A stretch of 64,000 bases of DNA, from NCBI GenBank assembly GCA_028571685.1, contig CM053158.1:52668001-52732000 (forward strand), given 5' to 3'. The position numbers and the translations under genes are program-made. Shown piece after piece: positions 23,492-34,305 of the stretch (positions within the stretch are counted from its first letter, which is position 1; every line of letters starts with the position of its first letter). The stretch comes from Heterohyrax brucei (taxonomy: Eukaryota > Chordata > Mammalia > Hyracoidea > Procaviidae). Under the pieces are notes generated by a model. That model was not told the origin of the DNA. It worked only from the letters and a program-made list of their open reading frames with translations, and made no database searches.

Positions 23492-23993
23492 TGTCATGGT
23501 TGGAATTGTGTCCCCCCAAAAATGTGTGCAGCCACATGGCTGGGATATGGTTCCCAGTATCTTGGGACTGTCGTCCATTGTGTGGTTTTGCTAACTTGTA
23601 TGTTAAAGGATTAGGGTGGGGCTGTAAATTCCTGCTGTGGAAGGAGTTTCCCTGGAGTATGGCTTGCCCCACCCTTAATGCTTTTAGCTTGCAAGGAATA
23701 AAAGGAAAAAGAAACAAAGGACAATTTGAGAACCTCACTACCATCAAGCAAGCAGCACTGGGAGCAGAGCGCGTCCTTCAGACCAGAGGTTCTTGCGTCA
23801 GGACGCTCCCTGGACAAAGACTGATGCAATACCGGACTTTCCTCCAGAGCCAACAAGGGGAAAGCCTTCCCCTGGAGCGGACACCCTCAATATGGACTTG
23901 CAACCTACCGGACTGTGTAAGAATAAATCTTTCTTTGCTAAAGCCATCCACTCTCTGGTATTTCTGTTAGAGCGGCCCTAGCTCACTAAAACA
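23492..23993 (+). mobile_element. Solitary LTR of ERVL-MaLR type
   Basis: This is a 502-bp LTR starting TGTCATGGTTGGAATTGTG and ending ...ACTAAAACA, the TG...CA form of retroviral LTRs. A perfect 5-bp target duplication, gtgag, flanks it (23487-23491 and 23994-23998). A polyadenylation-like 'gtaagaataaatc' lies near 23918. MaLR-type LTRs begin this way and end with the 'gcagccctag...' motif, seen here as 'gcggccctagctcactaaaa'. The lack of internal sequence implies LTR-LTR recombination. Related LTRs lie at 30165, 31672, 51999, 56436, 56815 and 58958. Confidence 0.85.
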
Positions 23994-25599
23994 GTGAGTA
24001 AACAGGGTCGTATCCCTGTACTTTGTGATTTTTCCCAGGTAGTGATCACATTTTCACCTTCCCCACTTACTTATTTTTATATCCCTAGAGAGCTTGATCC
24101 AGAATCAGTGTGGAGCTGCTAATACTTTGCAGGATATTGTGATTCGAATACTCTAATGTCCAAGTTAAAGAGTTGCTAGACATTCTCATGGAACCTTACA
24201 ATTTAGAAGGAGAGTAAACCATAACTTCCACTAAAATAGCCAGCTATGATGAACTGTCATTTCTGAAGATCAGCTTCACAATAGACCTCAACAAATCTCC
24301 AAATGACTGCATAACAAAGACTCCTAGGGCTTTAAAATAAATGGTTGAAAAAAGTTGACAAAATGCACATCAGTTTAAAGCAGCAGTTTTCATCCTGTAG
24401 CCCAAAAATCCCTTTCAAATGACAGTAAGAATAGAAAAACTCCATTACCATTCTGGAAAGCCAAAGTACTCCCTGCAAAAGGAGGCATTTCAGGTAGCTA
24501 GAAAGCAGATGGAATGAAACGAGAGAGGGAAAGACCACAATCCAACAGGTGTTAGAACAGATTGCTGAAGGGGTGAGAGCTTTCTGGGATCTTTTGCATC
24601 CACAAGTAGGAACAGGGAGAATAGGCAGAATAGTAATCAGAAGGAAGGAAATTAAAAGTCCACCTGAGAATAGCCTGCACCGTAGGCATGCTGTCCCCTA
24701 TACATATCAGATGGCTTTGGCAGTTATCCCTCTCTAAAGCCCAAAGGACTGCTTCCTACAGAGAGGCTAGTCACCTAGTTAGGGATCTGGGTGGATGTTG
24801 ACCCTACAGAGCTAAGCTGGGCAGCCCCAAGGTAACTTGAGGCTTCCTCCAGGAAATAAGGAATTAAAAGAAAAAAGAGGAAAAGTGGTTTTGTGCAGCG
24901 ATACAGTACAACAAAGCCTTTCACCTCCAAAGTGAAGCCTTAAAAGAGTCATACATTGAAAAGTATCCAGAACTAAGATGTGTCTTTTCCCCTTCCCTCC
25001 TAACAGAGAATAAAAATGGAATGTTCCATTCTCCAAATCATGTGTTACGGGTTCCAAGAGACTCTCTCATGGCGACCATGAGTACTTGTACAAAGGAAGA
25101 CTGGCAACCTGCTCTCTAGTTTGCTGTTTGTTTAGCGCATTGCCCTTTCTTACCTGTCTTTTCTACTCTTTTGACTGTGAGAAAATAAACTGGGAGAGAT
25201 AGCAGGCGAACAGAGGGGCAGCAATGAATCAACCTATACTCAGTATACTCAGTGTGACAAAAACATGTGAGTTTTGCGTGGGTCAGTTGAACAAAGCTTG
25301 TATAGTTTCGCTGATTCTCCATCCTAGAAGATGGCCTGCTAAGAAGCCGGAGGTGGGGACTGTAGGTAGAAGCTGGGGGAGACTGAGGTATCAGAAGAAC
25401 TTAAGGTGAATTTGGGAACCCTGAGTCACGAGGAGCACTACAGGCTTTCCATAGCTCATGCATGGCACCATGCTGTGGTTATGGAATAGGAGAGAAAACA
25501 CGTGTAAGTCACACTTGGAAGTAATGATTGTAACCATTACATAATATACCCACCAGAGTGCAGAGTGTGTAACAAACTGGTTACATAGAAGTTTCTGTC
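23994..25599. other. Unassigned intergenic sequence
   Basis: I recognise no gene. Several frames of 60-80 codons on both strands lack motifs. No repeat family can be named with confidence. Confidence 0.35.
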
Positions 25600-25745
25600 T
25601 TCCATGATGAACTATAAGTCTTTTGATGCCAAGATCTATGTCTATCTTAGTATCTACTCTATTTTTGCTGCCTAGCACAGTGTTTGGCATTTAGTGGGTC
25701 TCAGTGTGTTTAATAAATACATCTTGTATAAATGAACAAATAAAC
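25600..25745 (+). repeat. L2 LINE 3' fragment
   Basis: The sequence contains 'gcctagcacagtgtttggca', 'tttagtgggtctcagtgtgt' and a terminal 'aatgaacaaataaa', the familiar L2 3' end pattern. It is ancient and highly diverged. Confidence 0.7.
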
Positions 25746-25859
25746 CAGGGTGTCTCACTTTTCTTGCACCCTCTTTCCCAACTTTATTTTGGTCCTAGCA
25801 CTCATCTTATTTGACACATGATATATTTACTTATATATATGATTACTGTTTATCACTCC

Positions 25860-25965
25860 CCTAAAATAAAAGGCCTAGGAAGGTATGAGCTTTCTTGTTT
25901 GCTGTTTTTCTCTGGGGCCTAGTACAGTGCTGACACTAGTATGTGCTCCGTAAATGCTTAAGGCA
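25860..25965 (+). repeat. L2 LINE 3' fragment
   Basis: The stretch 'ggggcctagtacagtgctga', followed by 'gtatgtgctccgtaaatgct', matches the L2 3' end motif a second time, probably as a separate fragment. Confidence 0.6.
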
Positions 25966-26061
25966 TGGGAGTATGTGACCCTCGAACACAGGGTATGAAA
26001 ATGTGAAGGAAGGACAGCTAAAAAAGATACACTTGTGGCAAACGTGCTGTGTATTTCAATA

Positions 26062-26096
26062 GAGAGATGACAGATAGACAGATGACAGATAGATGA
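26062..26096 (+). repeat. Short GATA/GACA-type simple repeat
   Basis: These are interrupted GATGACAGATAGACA units next to the RTE derivative that follows; they may be the repetitive flank at its insertion point. Confidence 0.7.
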
Positions 26097-26560
26097 ATAC
26101 CACTGAGTTGACTCTGACTTATGGAAATCGCGTGTCCTTCAGAGTGAAACACTGCCTGGTCCTCTATCATCCTCACAGTGGCCAGTATGTTTTAGTCCAG
26201 TGCTGTGGCTGCTGTGCTAGTCTGTCTCACTGATGAGCTCCCTCATCCTTGTTGGTGCTCTACTTCACCAAACACAATATCCTCCTCCAGTGATTTCACC
26301 TCTCCTGATAATGGGTCCCAAGCAGGGAAGTCAAACACTGTAGTTCTGTAGTGAGCCACAAGATTTCTATCAGCTGATTTGGGGAAGGAGACCATCTTTC
26401 TTCCTAGTCGGCCTGAGTCTAGAAGCTCTGTTGAAACGTAGCTCCTATGGGTCAATCTGCAGGTATTTGAAATACTGGTGTCACAGCTTCCAGTATCACA
26501 GTAACATGCAAGCTGTCACAGTAGCACAAAGTGACAGAGTATTGGTGGTGTGTTTTGGTA
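26093..26560 (-). mobile_element. Internally deleted RTE derivative, antisense
   Basis: The left 240 bp are the inverted RTE 3' region ('ctctacttcaccaaacacaa', 'acctctcctgataatgggtc'). From about 26335 the sequence switches to the inverted RTE 5' UTR ('agctgatttggggaaggaga', 'gtctagaagctctgttgaaa', 'cagcttccagtatcacagta'). The coding middle is absent. The same two-ended structure occurs at 5509-5740 and 32896-33085, so this is a recurring non-autonomous form rather than one chance deletion. Confidence 0.65.
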
Positions 26561-26629
26561 GCAGTAAAACTGAGGAAGCAGAGAAATTTTATGCTAGGTG
26601 ATTGTTGAACAGAAATTGTAAACAAAAGG

Positions 26630-26782
26630 AAAAACTCACTGCTGTCAATTCTGACTCATAGCGACCCCACAGGACACAGCAGAACTTTCCCATAGAGCTT
26701 CCAAGGAGAACCTGGTGGATCTGAGCGGCCAACACTGGGTCAGCAGCCATACCACTTAACCGCTACACCACCGGAACTGTGA
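26630..26782 (-). mobile_element. AfroSINE, antisense
   Basis: The inverted tail 'gtcaattctgactcatagcg', the body 'ttccaaggagaacctggtgg' and the inverted head 'cgctacaccaccggaact' show a near-complete copy. Confidence 0.87.
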
Positions 26783-27676
26783 AGCTGCCCTAAAAGCCAG
26801 CCAGCCAAAAAAGGAATTCTGTAAATTTGAGCATGCATCTTTAAACAGGCACTTCCCCTGAAATTTTTAAAAACTGTGACATTGTAACAATTCATTGTAC
26901 AAAGGTAGAAACAGTTCCTGATTGATAGGATAACAACCTAAGAAGGTAGCTGAGCACAGAGTATTTTTAAAACTAGTTCAACGTACATTTTAAAATTGGC
27001 TACAATAGGCCTTATACAGCAAAGGCTAAATCCATCTGAGGAGCTATGGTGCATATTAGTTTGGAGAGACGACTAGAGTTGTCTCTAAAAGATTTTTGCA
27101 ATACAAAATGAAACCACCTTATCTTGAGAATACAACATCAAACAACCTTATCTTGAAACTGTTGTTATTAGGGGCCATCCGGTTAGTTCCGGCTCGTAGT
27201 GACCTCAAGTACAATAGCACAAAACATCACCTGCTTCTGGGCTCTCCTCGCGATCAGCTGCATGTTTGCACCCACTGTTGCAGTCACTGTCGCCCATCCA
27301 CCTCGTTGAGGATCTTCCTTTTTGCTGACTCTAAACTTCACCAAGCATTATGTCCTTCTCCAGGGGTTGCTCCTAACAGCATGCTAAAAGTAGGTGAGTC
27401 AGAGTTTTCCTATCCTCAATTCCAAGGAGTGTTCTGGTTGTACTTCTTCCCAAACAGATATGTTTATTCTTCTGACATTCCACGGTATACTCAATATTCT
27501 TTGCCAACACTGTAATTCAGATGCATCAATTCTTCTTGGGTCTTCCTAACCCATTGTCCAGCTTTTGTATGCATATATGGCTATTCAAAATACCAAGGCC
27601 TGGGTCAGGTGCACCTTAGTCCTCAAAGTGACATCTTTGCTTTTGAACACTTTAAACAGATCTTTTACAGTACATA

Positions 27677-28235
27677 TGAGGTCTGACAATGAAGTTCGCA
27701 GACTCATCCTAGCAAAAGGGCTACGTACTTCATTGCTGAATATCACTGTGGTCACTTTGAAGTACTCCCCTTGGGGAACTATGCACCCACACTAGCACCT
27801 AGTTCACCATTCAAGACAAGTTTGGAACTCTTTCTGTATGGCCATTGCACACAGTGACACAGTGGCAAGTTCGCAAACTTAACTGTACAGTTCTCTATAA
27901 GGGAATTTGTTGCAAGTAAACAAATAACTGTATTGGAATACCCTCTCTCTTCACCTAATCTGGTCCCCAATGACTTTTATCTTTACCGAAGATGAAAGAA
28001 ATATTGAAAGGAAGACATTTTGATGACATTCAGGACATCAAGGATAATACAAAGACAGCTCTGATGGCCATTCCAGAAAAAGAGTTCCAAAATTGCTTTG
28101 AAAGGTGGACTAGGATCTCATGCCAGTGCATAGCTTCCCGAGGGGAGTACTTTGAAGGTGACTGTAGTGATATTCAGTAATGAGGTTTGTAGCTCTTAGA
28201 ACATTTCAGTTCATGCACTTAATTGTCAGACCTTG
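27677..28235 (-). mobile_element. Foldback mariner MITE in RTE copy D
   Basis: This 559-bp element has tgaggtctgacaatgaagtt at the left and the matching inverted repeat at the right, with TA on both sides (27675-27676 and 28236-28237). The left arm (27677-27847) and the right end (28063-28235) are inverted copies of the same mariner terminal region. The right side extends further into transposase-derived sequence (27889-28235), and about 40 bp resembling the other mariner end lie between. The arm at 27992-28180 still reads as transposase C-terminus (KEILKGRHFDDIQDIKD). RTE flanks join across it. Confidence 0.88.
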
Positions 28236-30164
28236 TATGCCCAATGCAATACGCTGATTTCTTGACCGCTGCTTACATGGCATTGATTGTGAATTCAAGT
28301 AAGATGAAATCCTTGACAACTTCAATCTTTTCTGTTTAACATGATGCTGCTTATTGGTCTAGCTGTGAGAATTTTTGTTTTCTTTGTGTTACAGTGTAAT
28401 CTCTACTGAAGGCTGTAGTTTTTTGTTTTTTTTTAAATCAGTAAGTGCTTGAAGTCCCACTTTCAGCAAGCAAAGTTGTATTATCTGCATGTTGCAGTTT
28501 GTTAATGATTCTTCCTTCAGTTTTGATTCCACTTTCTTCTTTGTATAGTCCAGCTTCTCACGTTCTTTTTTTTAACATATAGATTGAATATGGTAGAAGG
28601 ATACAACTCTGACATACATCTTTCCTGATTTAAACCACACGGTATCCCCTTGTTTTGTTTGAATGTCTGCCTCTTGGTCTATGTCCAGATTTTGCATGAG
28701 CATGGTTATGAATTTCCATTCTTTACAATGTTATGTTCATAATTTGTTAGATCCACATAGCCAAACAACTCTGTACAGTCAATAAAACATAGGTAAACCT
28801 TTTTCTGATCATTCTCCAACATCAGCAGTGATAGACCTCATTCCACTGCTGCTTCTGAATACAACTTGAATTTCTGACAGTTCCCTGTTGCAGTACTGTT
28901 GCAAACATGTTTGAATGATCTTCAGGAAAGTTTTACTTGTGCATGATATTAATTATATTGTTTGATAATTTCAGTATTCTCTTGGGTCATCTTTCTTCAG
29001 AGTGGATACAAAGATGTGCTTCTTCCAGTCAGTTGGTCAGGTGGCTTGTCTTCCAAATTTCTTGATGTAGACAAGTGACCATTTCGAGTGTTGCGTTCAC
29101 TTGTTGAAACATCTCAATTAACATTCCATCAATTCCTAGAGTCTTGTTTCCACAAAGCCTTCAAGGCACCTTGCATCTCTTCCTTCAGTATTATTGGTTC
29201 TTGATCTCTCGAAATGGCTAGAAGTCAACCAGTTCACTTTGGTTCACTGATGGTGTTCCTACCATCTTCCTTTGATGCTTCCTGCATCATTTAGTATTTT
29301 CCTTGTAGAAACCTTCAAAACATTCAAGCAACTTGAGGCTTGGATTTTTTCTTTAAGCGTTTTCTTCCTCACTGGTTTTCTATATCTGAGTTTTTTCACA
29401 TTTCATTATAATATTTTAGTTTTTCTCATGCTGCCCTTTGAAATATCCTGTTCAACACTTTGACTTCACTTTTTCCTTTTGCTTTAGCTACTTGATTTTC
29501 AAGAGCAAGTTTCAGATCTCTTTTGACATACGTTTTGGCTTTTTTCTTCTCTTTTCAGTGGCTTCTTGCTTTCTTCATGTCTCAGATCCTCGATTCCGTT
29601 CCACGACTCATCTGATTTTTTGTCGTTAGTGTTCAGTGTGTCAAATCTGTTCTTGAGATGATCTCTAAATTCAGGTGGCATATACTCCATGTCATACTTC
29701 AGCTCTCATGGACTTGTTCTAATCTTTTTCAACTTCATCTTGAACTTATATATGAACAACTGAAAGTCTGTTCCACAGTCTGTCCCAAGCCTTGTTCTGA
29801 CCGATGATGTTGAGCTTTTCCGTTGTCTCTTTCCACAGATTTGATTCTGTGTATTCCTTCTGGTGAGGTCCACAGTTATAGGCACCATTTATGTTGTTGA
29901 AAAATAGTTATTCCTAATGAGTAAGTTCACTGGCCTTACAAACAGTCTATGCAATTTCTGGCATCATTTTTCTGTCAGCTAGGCCATGTCTTCCCCTACC
30001 AACCTTTTTTCTTTGTTTTTGAATTTCACCTTCCAATTGCTAGTAATTATCAATGCATCTTGATTGCATGTTTGATTAATTTTTGACCAAGGAAGCTGAT
30101 AAATATCTTTAATTTCTTCCTCTTTGGCCTCAATAGTTACTGGGTAAATTCGTATAGTAGTCAT

Positions 30165-30635
30165 TGTCATGGGTTGAATTTTGTCCCCCTCAAAATATCT
30201 ATTGATTTGATTTGGCTGTGAGTCCCAGTAGGGTGCCCTTTCTCCCATGTGTGGTGAATCCTGCCTCTGTGAGATTGATGATGGAGAATAGGCAGCAGTT
30301 GTGTTAGTGAGGCAGGTCTCCAGTTACAAGCTTGTGGAATATGAGGGAGAGAAGTGAGCAGAAGAAATTGGGAACCTCACACCATCAAGCAAGCAGCACC
30401 AGGAGAAGAGCACATCCTTCAGACCTGAGGTTCCTCCACCAAGATGGTCCCTCGACAAAGACTGATGCAGTACTGGACTTATCTCCACAGCCGACAATGG
30501 GGAAAGCATTCTCCTGGAGTGGACATCCTGAATTTGGACTTGTAGCCTACCGGACTGTGTAAGAATAAACCTTCCTTTGTGAAAGCCATCCACTCTGTGG
30601 TGTTTCTGTTAGAGCAGCCCTAGCAGACTAAAACA
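30165..30635 (+). repeat. 5' LTR of the MaLR-type element
   Basis: It is 471 bp long. The 3' half aligns with the 3' LTR ('ccatcaagcaagcagcacca', 'gactgtgtaagaataaacct'), but about 30200-30345 is unrelated to the corresponding part of the 3' LTR and includes 'gactgtgtaag'-independent text such as 'gggtgccctttctcccatgt'. Confidence 0.8.
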
Positions 30636-31671
30636 GAATTTGGTAGTGAGAGTGGGGTGCTGCTCTAGCAAATACCTAAAATGTGGGAGCCATTTTGAAA
30701 CTGTGAATAGATAGAAGATTCAGAAGGAACGAAGAAGGTGCAGATGGTGAGAAACAACAGAGGACTGGTGGCAGCAGCAGCAGCAGCAGAACCAGAGCCA
30801 GTGCTGGAGCTGATCCATGGAGTGAGAGAGCTGAGTGCCTGGGCACAGAGTTTTCCTTACGGAACAGGGTGCCACTAGGTAGTTGAATCGGTAGAGCTGG
30901 CCTTGCTGACCCACAGAGTGAGAAAGCTGAATGCCTTTGGGCAAGATGCTTTCCAGCAAGAGTGGGGTGCCTCCAGGCACTTGAATCAGTGGAGCTACAC
31001 GAGCTTTGGAACACTTGCCTGGCAGGGCAGATGTGGGCCTGAGGCCCGGGCCATGAGGCCATAGGAAGCTGAATCTGAAGAGACAAACAGTGTGAGAAGC
31101 TGAGCTGGCTCTATCTCAAATGATATGGCCATGACCTCAGGGGCTTGAAAGGATGGAACCATGGGGTCCTGTGTTTGTAAGGGTGTAATTGCCACTCATT
31201 TGGGCTTAGTGTGCTCCTAAAGCCAATGGGGCAGAGTTTCTGTCTAAGTGGGCCTTGAAGGCAGAGTTGTAATACAGGGCTTGGGGGCTCCATTCAGAAT
31301 TCAGAGAGTGTGGCCAATACCTACAGACTGGAGGGCAGGGCCGTTGTGTAAAATGTCTCAGAAAGTAGATTATTTCCAAAGCTTTGAGGGCTAATTAATA
31401 CGTTCTACTGACTCTCTTGTCTGTCAATGCCTTCTTTCCCTGTAATTTCTCCTATTTGCAATAGAATGTCTAACTTGTGCCTGTTCTGTCATTGTAACTT
31501 TGGAAACAGCTTATGTTGTAGGTTTCATAGATGTAAAGAAATTTTTGAATTTTGGACTTGGAACTGATTTAAGACTTCTATCATATGGAATGGACGTGAT
31601 TTTGCTATGATGATGGGATGAATGTGTTACATGTTTCAGTGATGTGATTTTTGGGGTGCCAAAGGGTGAGA

Positions 31672-32193
31672 TGTCATGGATGGAATTGTGTCACCTCCAA
31701 AATATGTGTAGCCATGTGGCTGGGCCATGATTCCCAGTATCTTGTGACTGTCCTCCATTTTGTGGTTTTCCTATGCTGTATGTTAAAGGATTAGGGTGGG
31801 GATATAAATCCCTTTATAAGATCACCTCCTGCTCCACTGTAAAGGGAGTTTCCCTGGAGTATGGCTCGCCCCACCCTTAATTCTTTCATCTGCAAGAGAT
31901 AAAAGGAAAGAGAAGCAGGCAGAGAATTGGGAATCTCACACGATCAAGCAAGCAGCACCGGGAGGACAGCGTGTCCTTCAGACCTGAGGTTCCTGTGCCA
32001 AGATGCTCCCTGGACAAAGACTGATGTAATACCAGACTTTCCTCCAGAGCTGACAGTGGGAAAGCCTTCTCCTGGTGCGGACATCCTGAATTTGGACTTG
32101 TAACCTACCGGACTGTGTAATAATAAACCTTCTGTTGTTAAAGCCATCCAACCTGTGGTATTTCTGTTAAAGCAGCCCCAGCTGACTAAAACA
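31672..32193 (+). repeat. 3' LTR of the MaLR-type element
   Basis: It is 522 bp long and closely resembles the solitary LTR at 23492-23993 along its whole length ('gtagccatgtggctgggcca', 'gtttccctggagtatggctc'). It therefore appears to represent the standard form of this LTR family, while the 5' LTR is the variant. Confidence 0.83.
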
Positions 32194-32895
32194 GTCATAT
32201 TAGCTGGTCTTCTTTATAGGTGCATGGATGTCATCCTATCATTGACATTGTTGTACTTCAGCATACATCTTGAAATATTCTTTCTGATGTTGCACGTGAC
32301 ACCATTCCTCTTCAATTCGTCATTCTGAGAATAGTAGACCATGTAATTATCTGCTTCAAAATGGCCAGTATCAGATCATTTCAGCTCACTAATGCCTAAG
32401 ATCAATGTTTATGTGTTTCATTTCATTTTTGATGGTTTTCAATATTCCTAGGTTCATTCTATGTTCCTATTATTAATGGATATTTGCAGTTCTTTTTTCT
32501 TCCTCATTTTTAGTCAAGGCACATCAGGAGATGAAAATCCAGAAAACTTGACTCCATCATCAACAGTAAGGTCAACTCTACTTTGAGGAGGCAGCCCTAG
32601 CAACACACTTGTGATACATATTTGCTCAGAATATTTCTCAACTCATATCCCTCTTTACATCTTGCTCCTTGGAAGAGCACTAAGACACAGGCAAAGAACT
32701 GTAACTTTCTCTAGTTTGTGACTGTCAGAATAATACCATTTTAGATTATTTCTAAACAGAACTGTGCATAGCCTCTGTCAGGGTCACTGTCAACCACACT
32801 ATGCATCACACATTTAGTCTTTCGGTATCTATTCACTAGAGAGGAAAAATAGTGATGTGGAATTCTTGTTTGATGGTCCTGAGCTTTATGTAACA

Positions 32896-33085
32896 AAAAG
32901 GAGTTGTGAATTGTCATCGAGTTGGCTCCTGACTCACAGTGACCCATTACACAGCAGGACAAACACATTGCTCGCTCATCTTTCAAGTCCACAATGTTTG
33001 TATATTGGCATACTGTGATCCATAGGGTTTTAATTGGCTGATTCTCAGAAGCAGTATGCCAGACCTTTCTTCCATGTAACAAGTA
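32896..33085 (-). mobile_element. Internally deleted RTE derivative, antisense
   Basis: The left part 'gtcatcgagttggctcctga' is RTE-tail-like. The right part 'gatccatagggttttaattg' and 'gcagtatgccagacctttct' matches the RTE 5' UTR text at 5614-5682 in the same orientation. It is a third member of the two-ended derivative group. Confidence 0.6.
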
Positions 33086-34305
33086 ATTTTTCATTAAACA
33101 ATCAACAGTATGCTGAGCCCATGATCTAGTCCTTTCCTTTCTCTTGCCGCTGTCAAATCAAACTGGAGCCAACCTGAGCATAGTGATTCTCATCCTGTGG
33201 ATCAAAAGGTGGGATTAAGGCGTGAATACGAGTCATGTATATCACTGTTTCTTTCAGCCAAAGACAGAGGGTAAGTAGAAGAAATTTTACTTGTAACTCC
33301 TTAGATTCTTAGCAATAAACCTCAGGGAAAAGCTGAGACTTCACGAACAACTATTTTAATAACCACACTTCTTAAAACATGTACTCTGATGTCTACAAGG
33401 TGTTGTTTCACCACGCAGGAAGTTAACCAGACGAAGAATCTGCAAAAGTGGTAATTTCTGCAGTAATAGATTTTGATGAATATTTTTTTCAAAATGTTCT
33501 GCTGATGCTTGACACTGTAATGAATCATGCCAGATTACATCAATCATGTTGTGTCACTTAAAAAACAACAACCCCTAAACCACAACGTGGCTGCTAAAGA
33601 TGGAGAATAAAGGGCCATAGTCAGATATTCCATTTTTAGAAAGAAAAAGCACTGCAAATACTTACTGCCAGTTGCTAAGTTTAAGAAAGACTTTTAAACT
33701 CCCGCCAAAAGGTAAACATTAAAGAACAATTGCATACTTAATTAAAAATGAAAAAGGACCTAAACTACAGAAACAAATGTCTTCTACAAACAACTATTTA
33801 AACCATACATCTTATATATTTACAAACTCTGAGTGGGACCATTCTCAGAATGAGTTCTTTTCAACTTGGACATGATTCTAAGCTTGTTAGCCAGGTGAGG
33901 CAGGTAGAAACATTTTGACATAGAAATAAGCTTGACCTAAATAATCTACCTGAAGCAGGATAATCTACTTTTACCTAAAGGAGGGGGAAGATGAAATTGT
34001 ACAGGTTTTTATACCAACTTTCACATTCCTATGGAAGATCCCTGTTGGACGGACCCAGTTAAGTAACGTTTCTCCAGGATGCCCATGCTGTCAGAATCAA
34101 CTAGCATTTCCTTTCAACATTCTACCTTCAATTGCTATTTAACTCTACTTCCTTTTGTTTTGCCCCTAGTAGAAACAGAATGGCACCTCCCATTGATTTT
34201 TTGTACAGAAAAAGACTGCACTTTTGCTTTCACTTCTCTGAAAACCATTGTTTTCAAACTAGTCTAGCCTAAGAACTTCTTTATCAAATAAAATGCTAAT
34301 ACGTA
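33086..34305. other. Unassigned intergenic sequence
   Basis: The stretch is AT-rich with no recognised gene or repeat. The frames at 33322-33547 and 34079-34267 have no motif. Confidence 0.35.

Larger units (their letters stand above)
30165..32193 (+). mobile_element. Complete LTR-internal-LTR element, ERVL-MaLR type
   Basis: The element has a 5' LTR at 30165-30635, an internal region at 30636-31671 and a 3' LTR at 31672-32193. Each LTR begins TGTCATGG and ends ACTAAAACA. A perfect 5-bp duplication, gtcat, flanks the whole element (30160-30164 and 32194-32198), so it inserted as one unit into RTE copy D. The internal region opens with 'gaatttggtagtgagagtgg', as MaLR internal regions do, and is only 1.04 kb with no long reading frame. 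This fits the non-coding MaLR class of endogenous-retrovirus-derived elements. A (GCA)6 run lies at 30771-30788. The first halves of the two LTRs differ strongly. Confidence 0.85.
29499..32510 (-). pseudogene. Dead RTE endonuclease and linker of copy D
   Basis: On the minus strand, 30248-29979 reads through the endonuclease core (MTTIRIYPVTIEAKEEEIKD, then NQDALIITSNW). 29888-29706 carries the linker with FKMKLKKIRTSP, and 29690-29499 continues it with PEFRDHLKNRFDTLNTND. The APE-type GDWN motif has lost its glycine and aspartate (SNWK). A complete LTR retrotransposon splits the N-terminal endonuclease at 30165-32193. RTE endonucleases nick target DNA to prime reverse transcription; this copy cannot. 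Confidence 0.82.
27160..32690 (-). mobile_element. RTE LINE copy D, antisense, near full length, with two insertions
   Basis: This is an inverted RTE. The 3' tail begins near 27163 ('ttgttattaggggccatccg'), the RT region occupies about 28240-29250, the linker about 29500-29890, the endonuclease about 29980-32510, and the 5' UTR ends near 32690. A mariner MITE occupies 27677-28235 and a complete LTR element occupies 30165-32193. Subtracting both leaves about 2.9 kb, equal to copy B without its insertions. The RT box near 28484 reads H-A-D-N in place of YADD. The endonuclease box reads IITSNW instead of IITGDW. Confidence 0.86.

Noticed and set aside
23301..23981. Overlapping frames of 62-159 codons on both strands.
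   Set aside because: They lie across a non-coding LTR and have no domain. The 159-codon frame is explained by LTR sequence conserved in the other copies.
30676..31293. Minus-strand frames up to 136 codons rich in Ser, Pro and Leu.
   Set aside because: They are antisense to the MaLR internal region; that class is non-coding here and the strand is wrong for retroviral genes.
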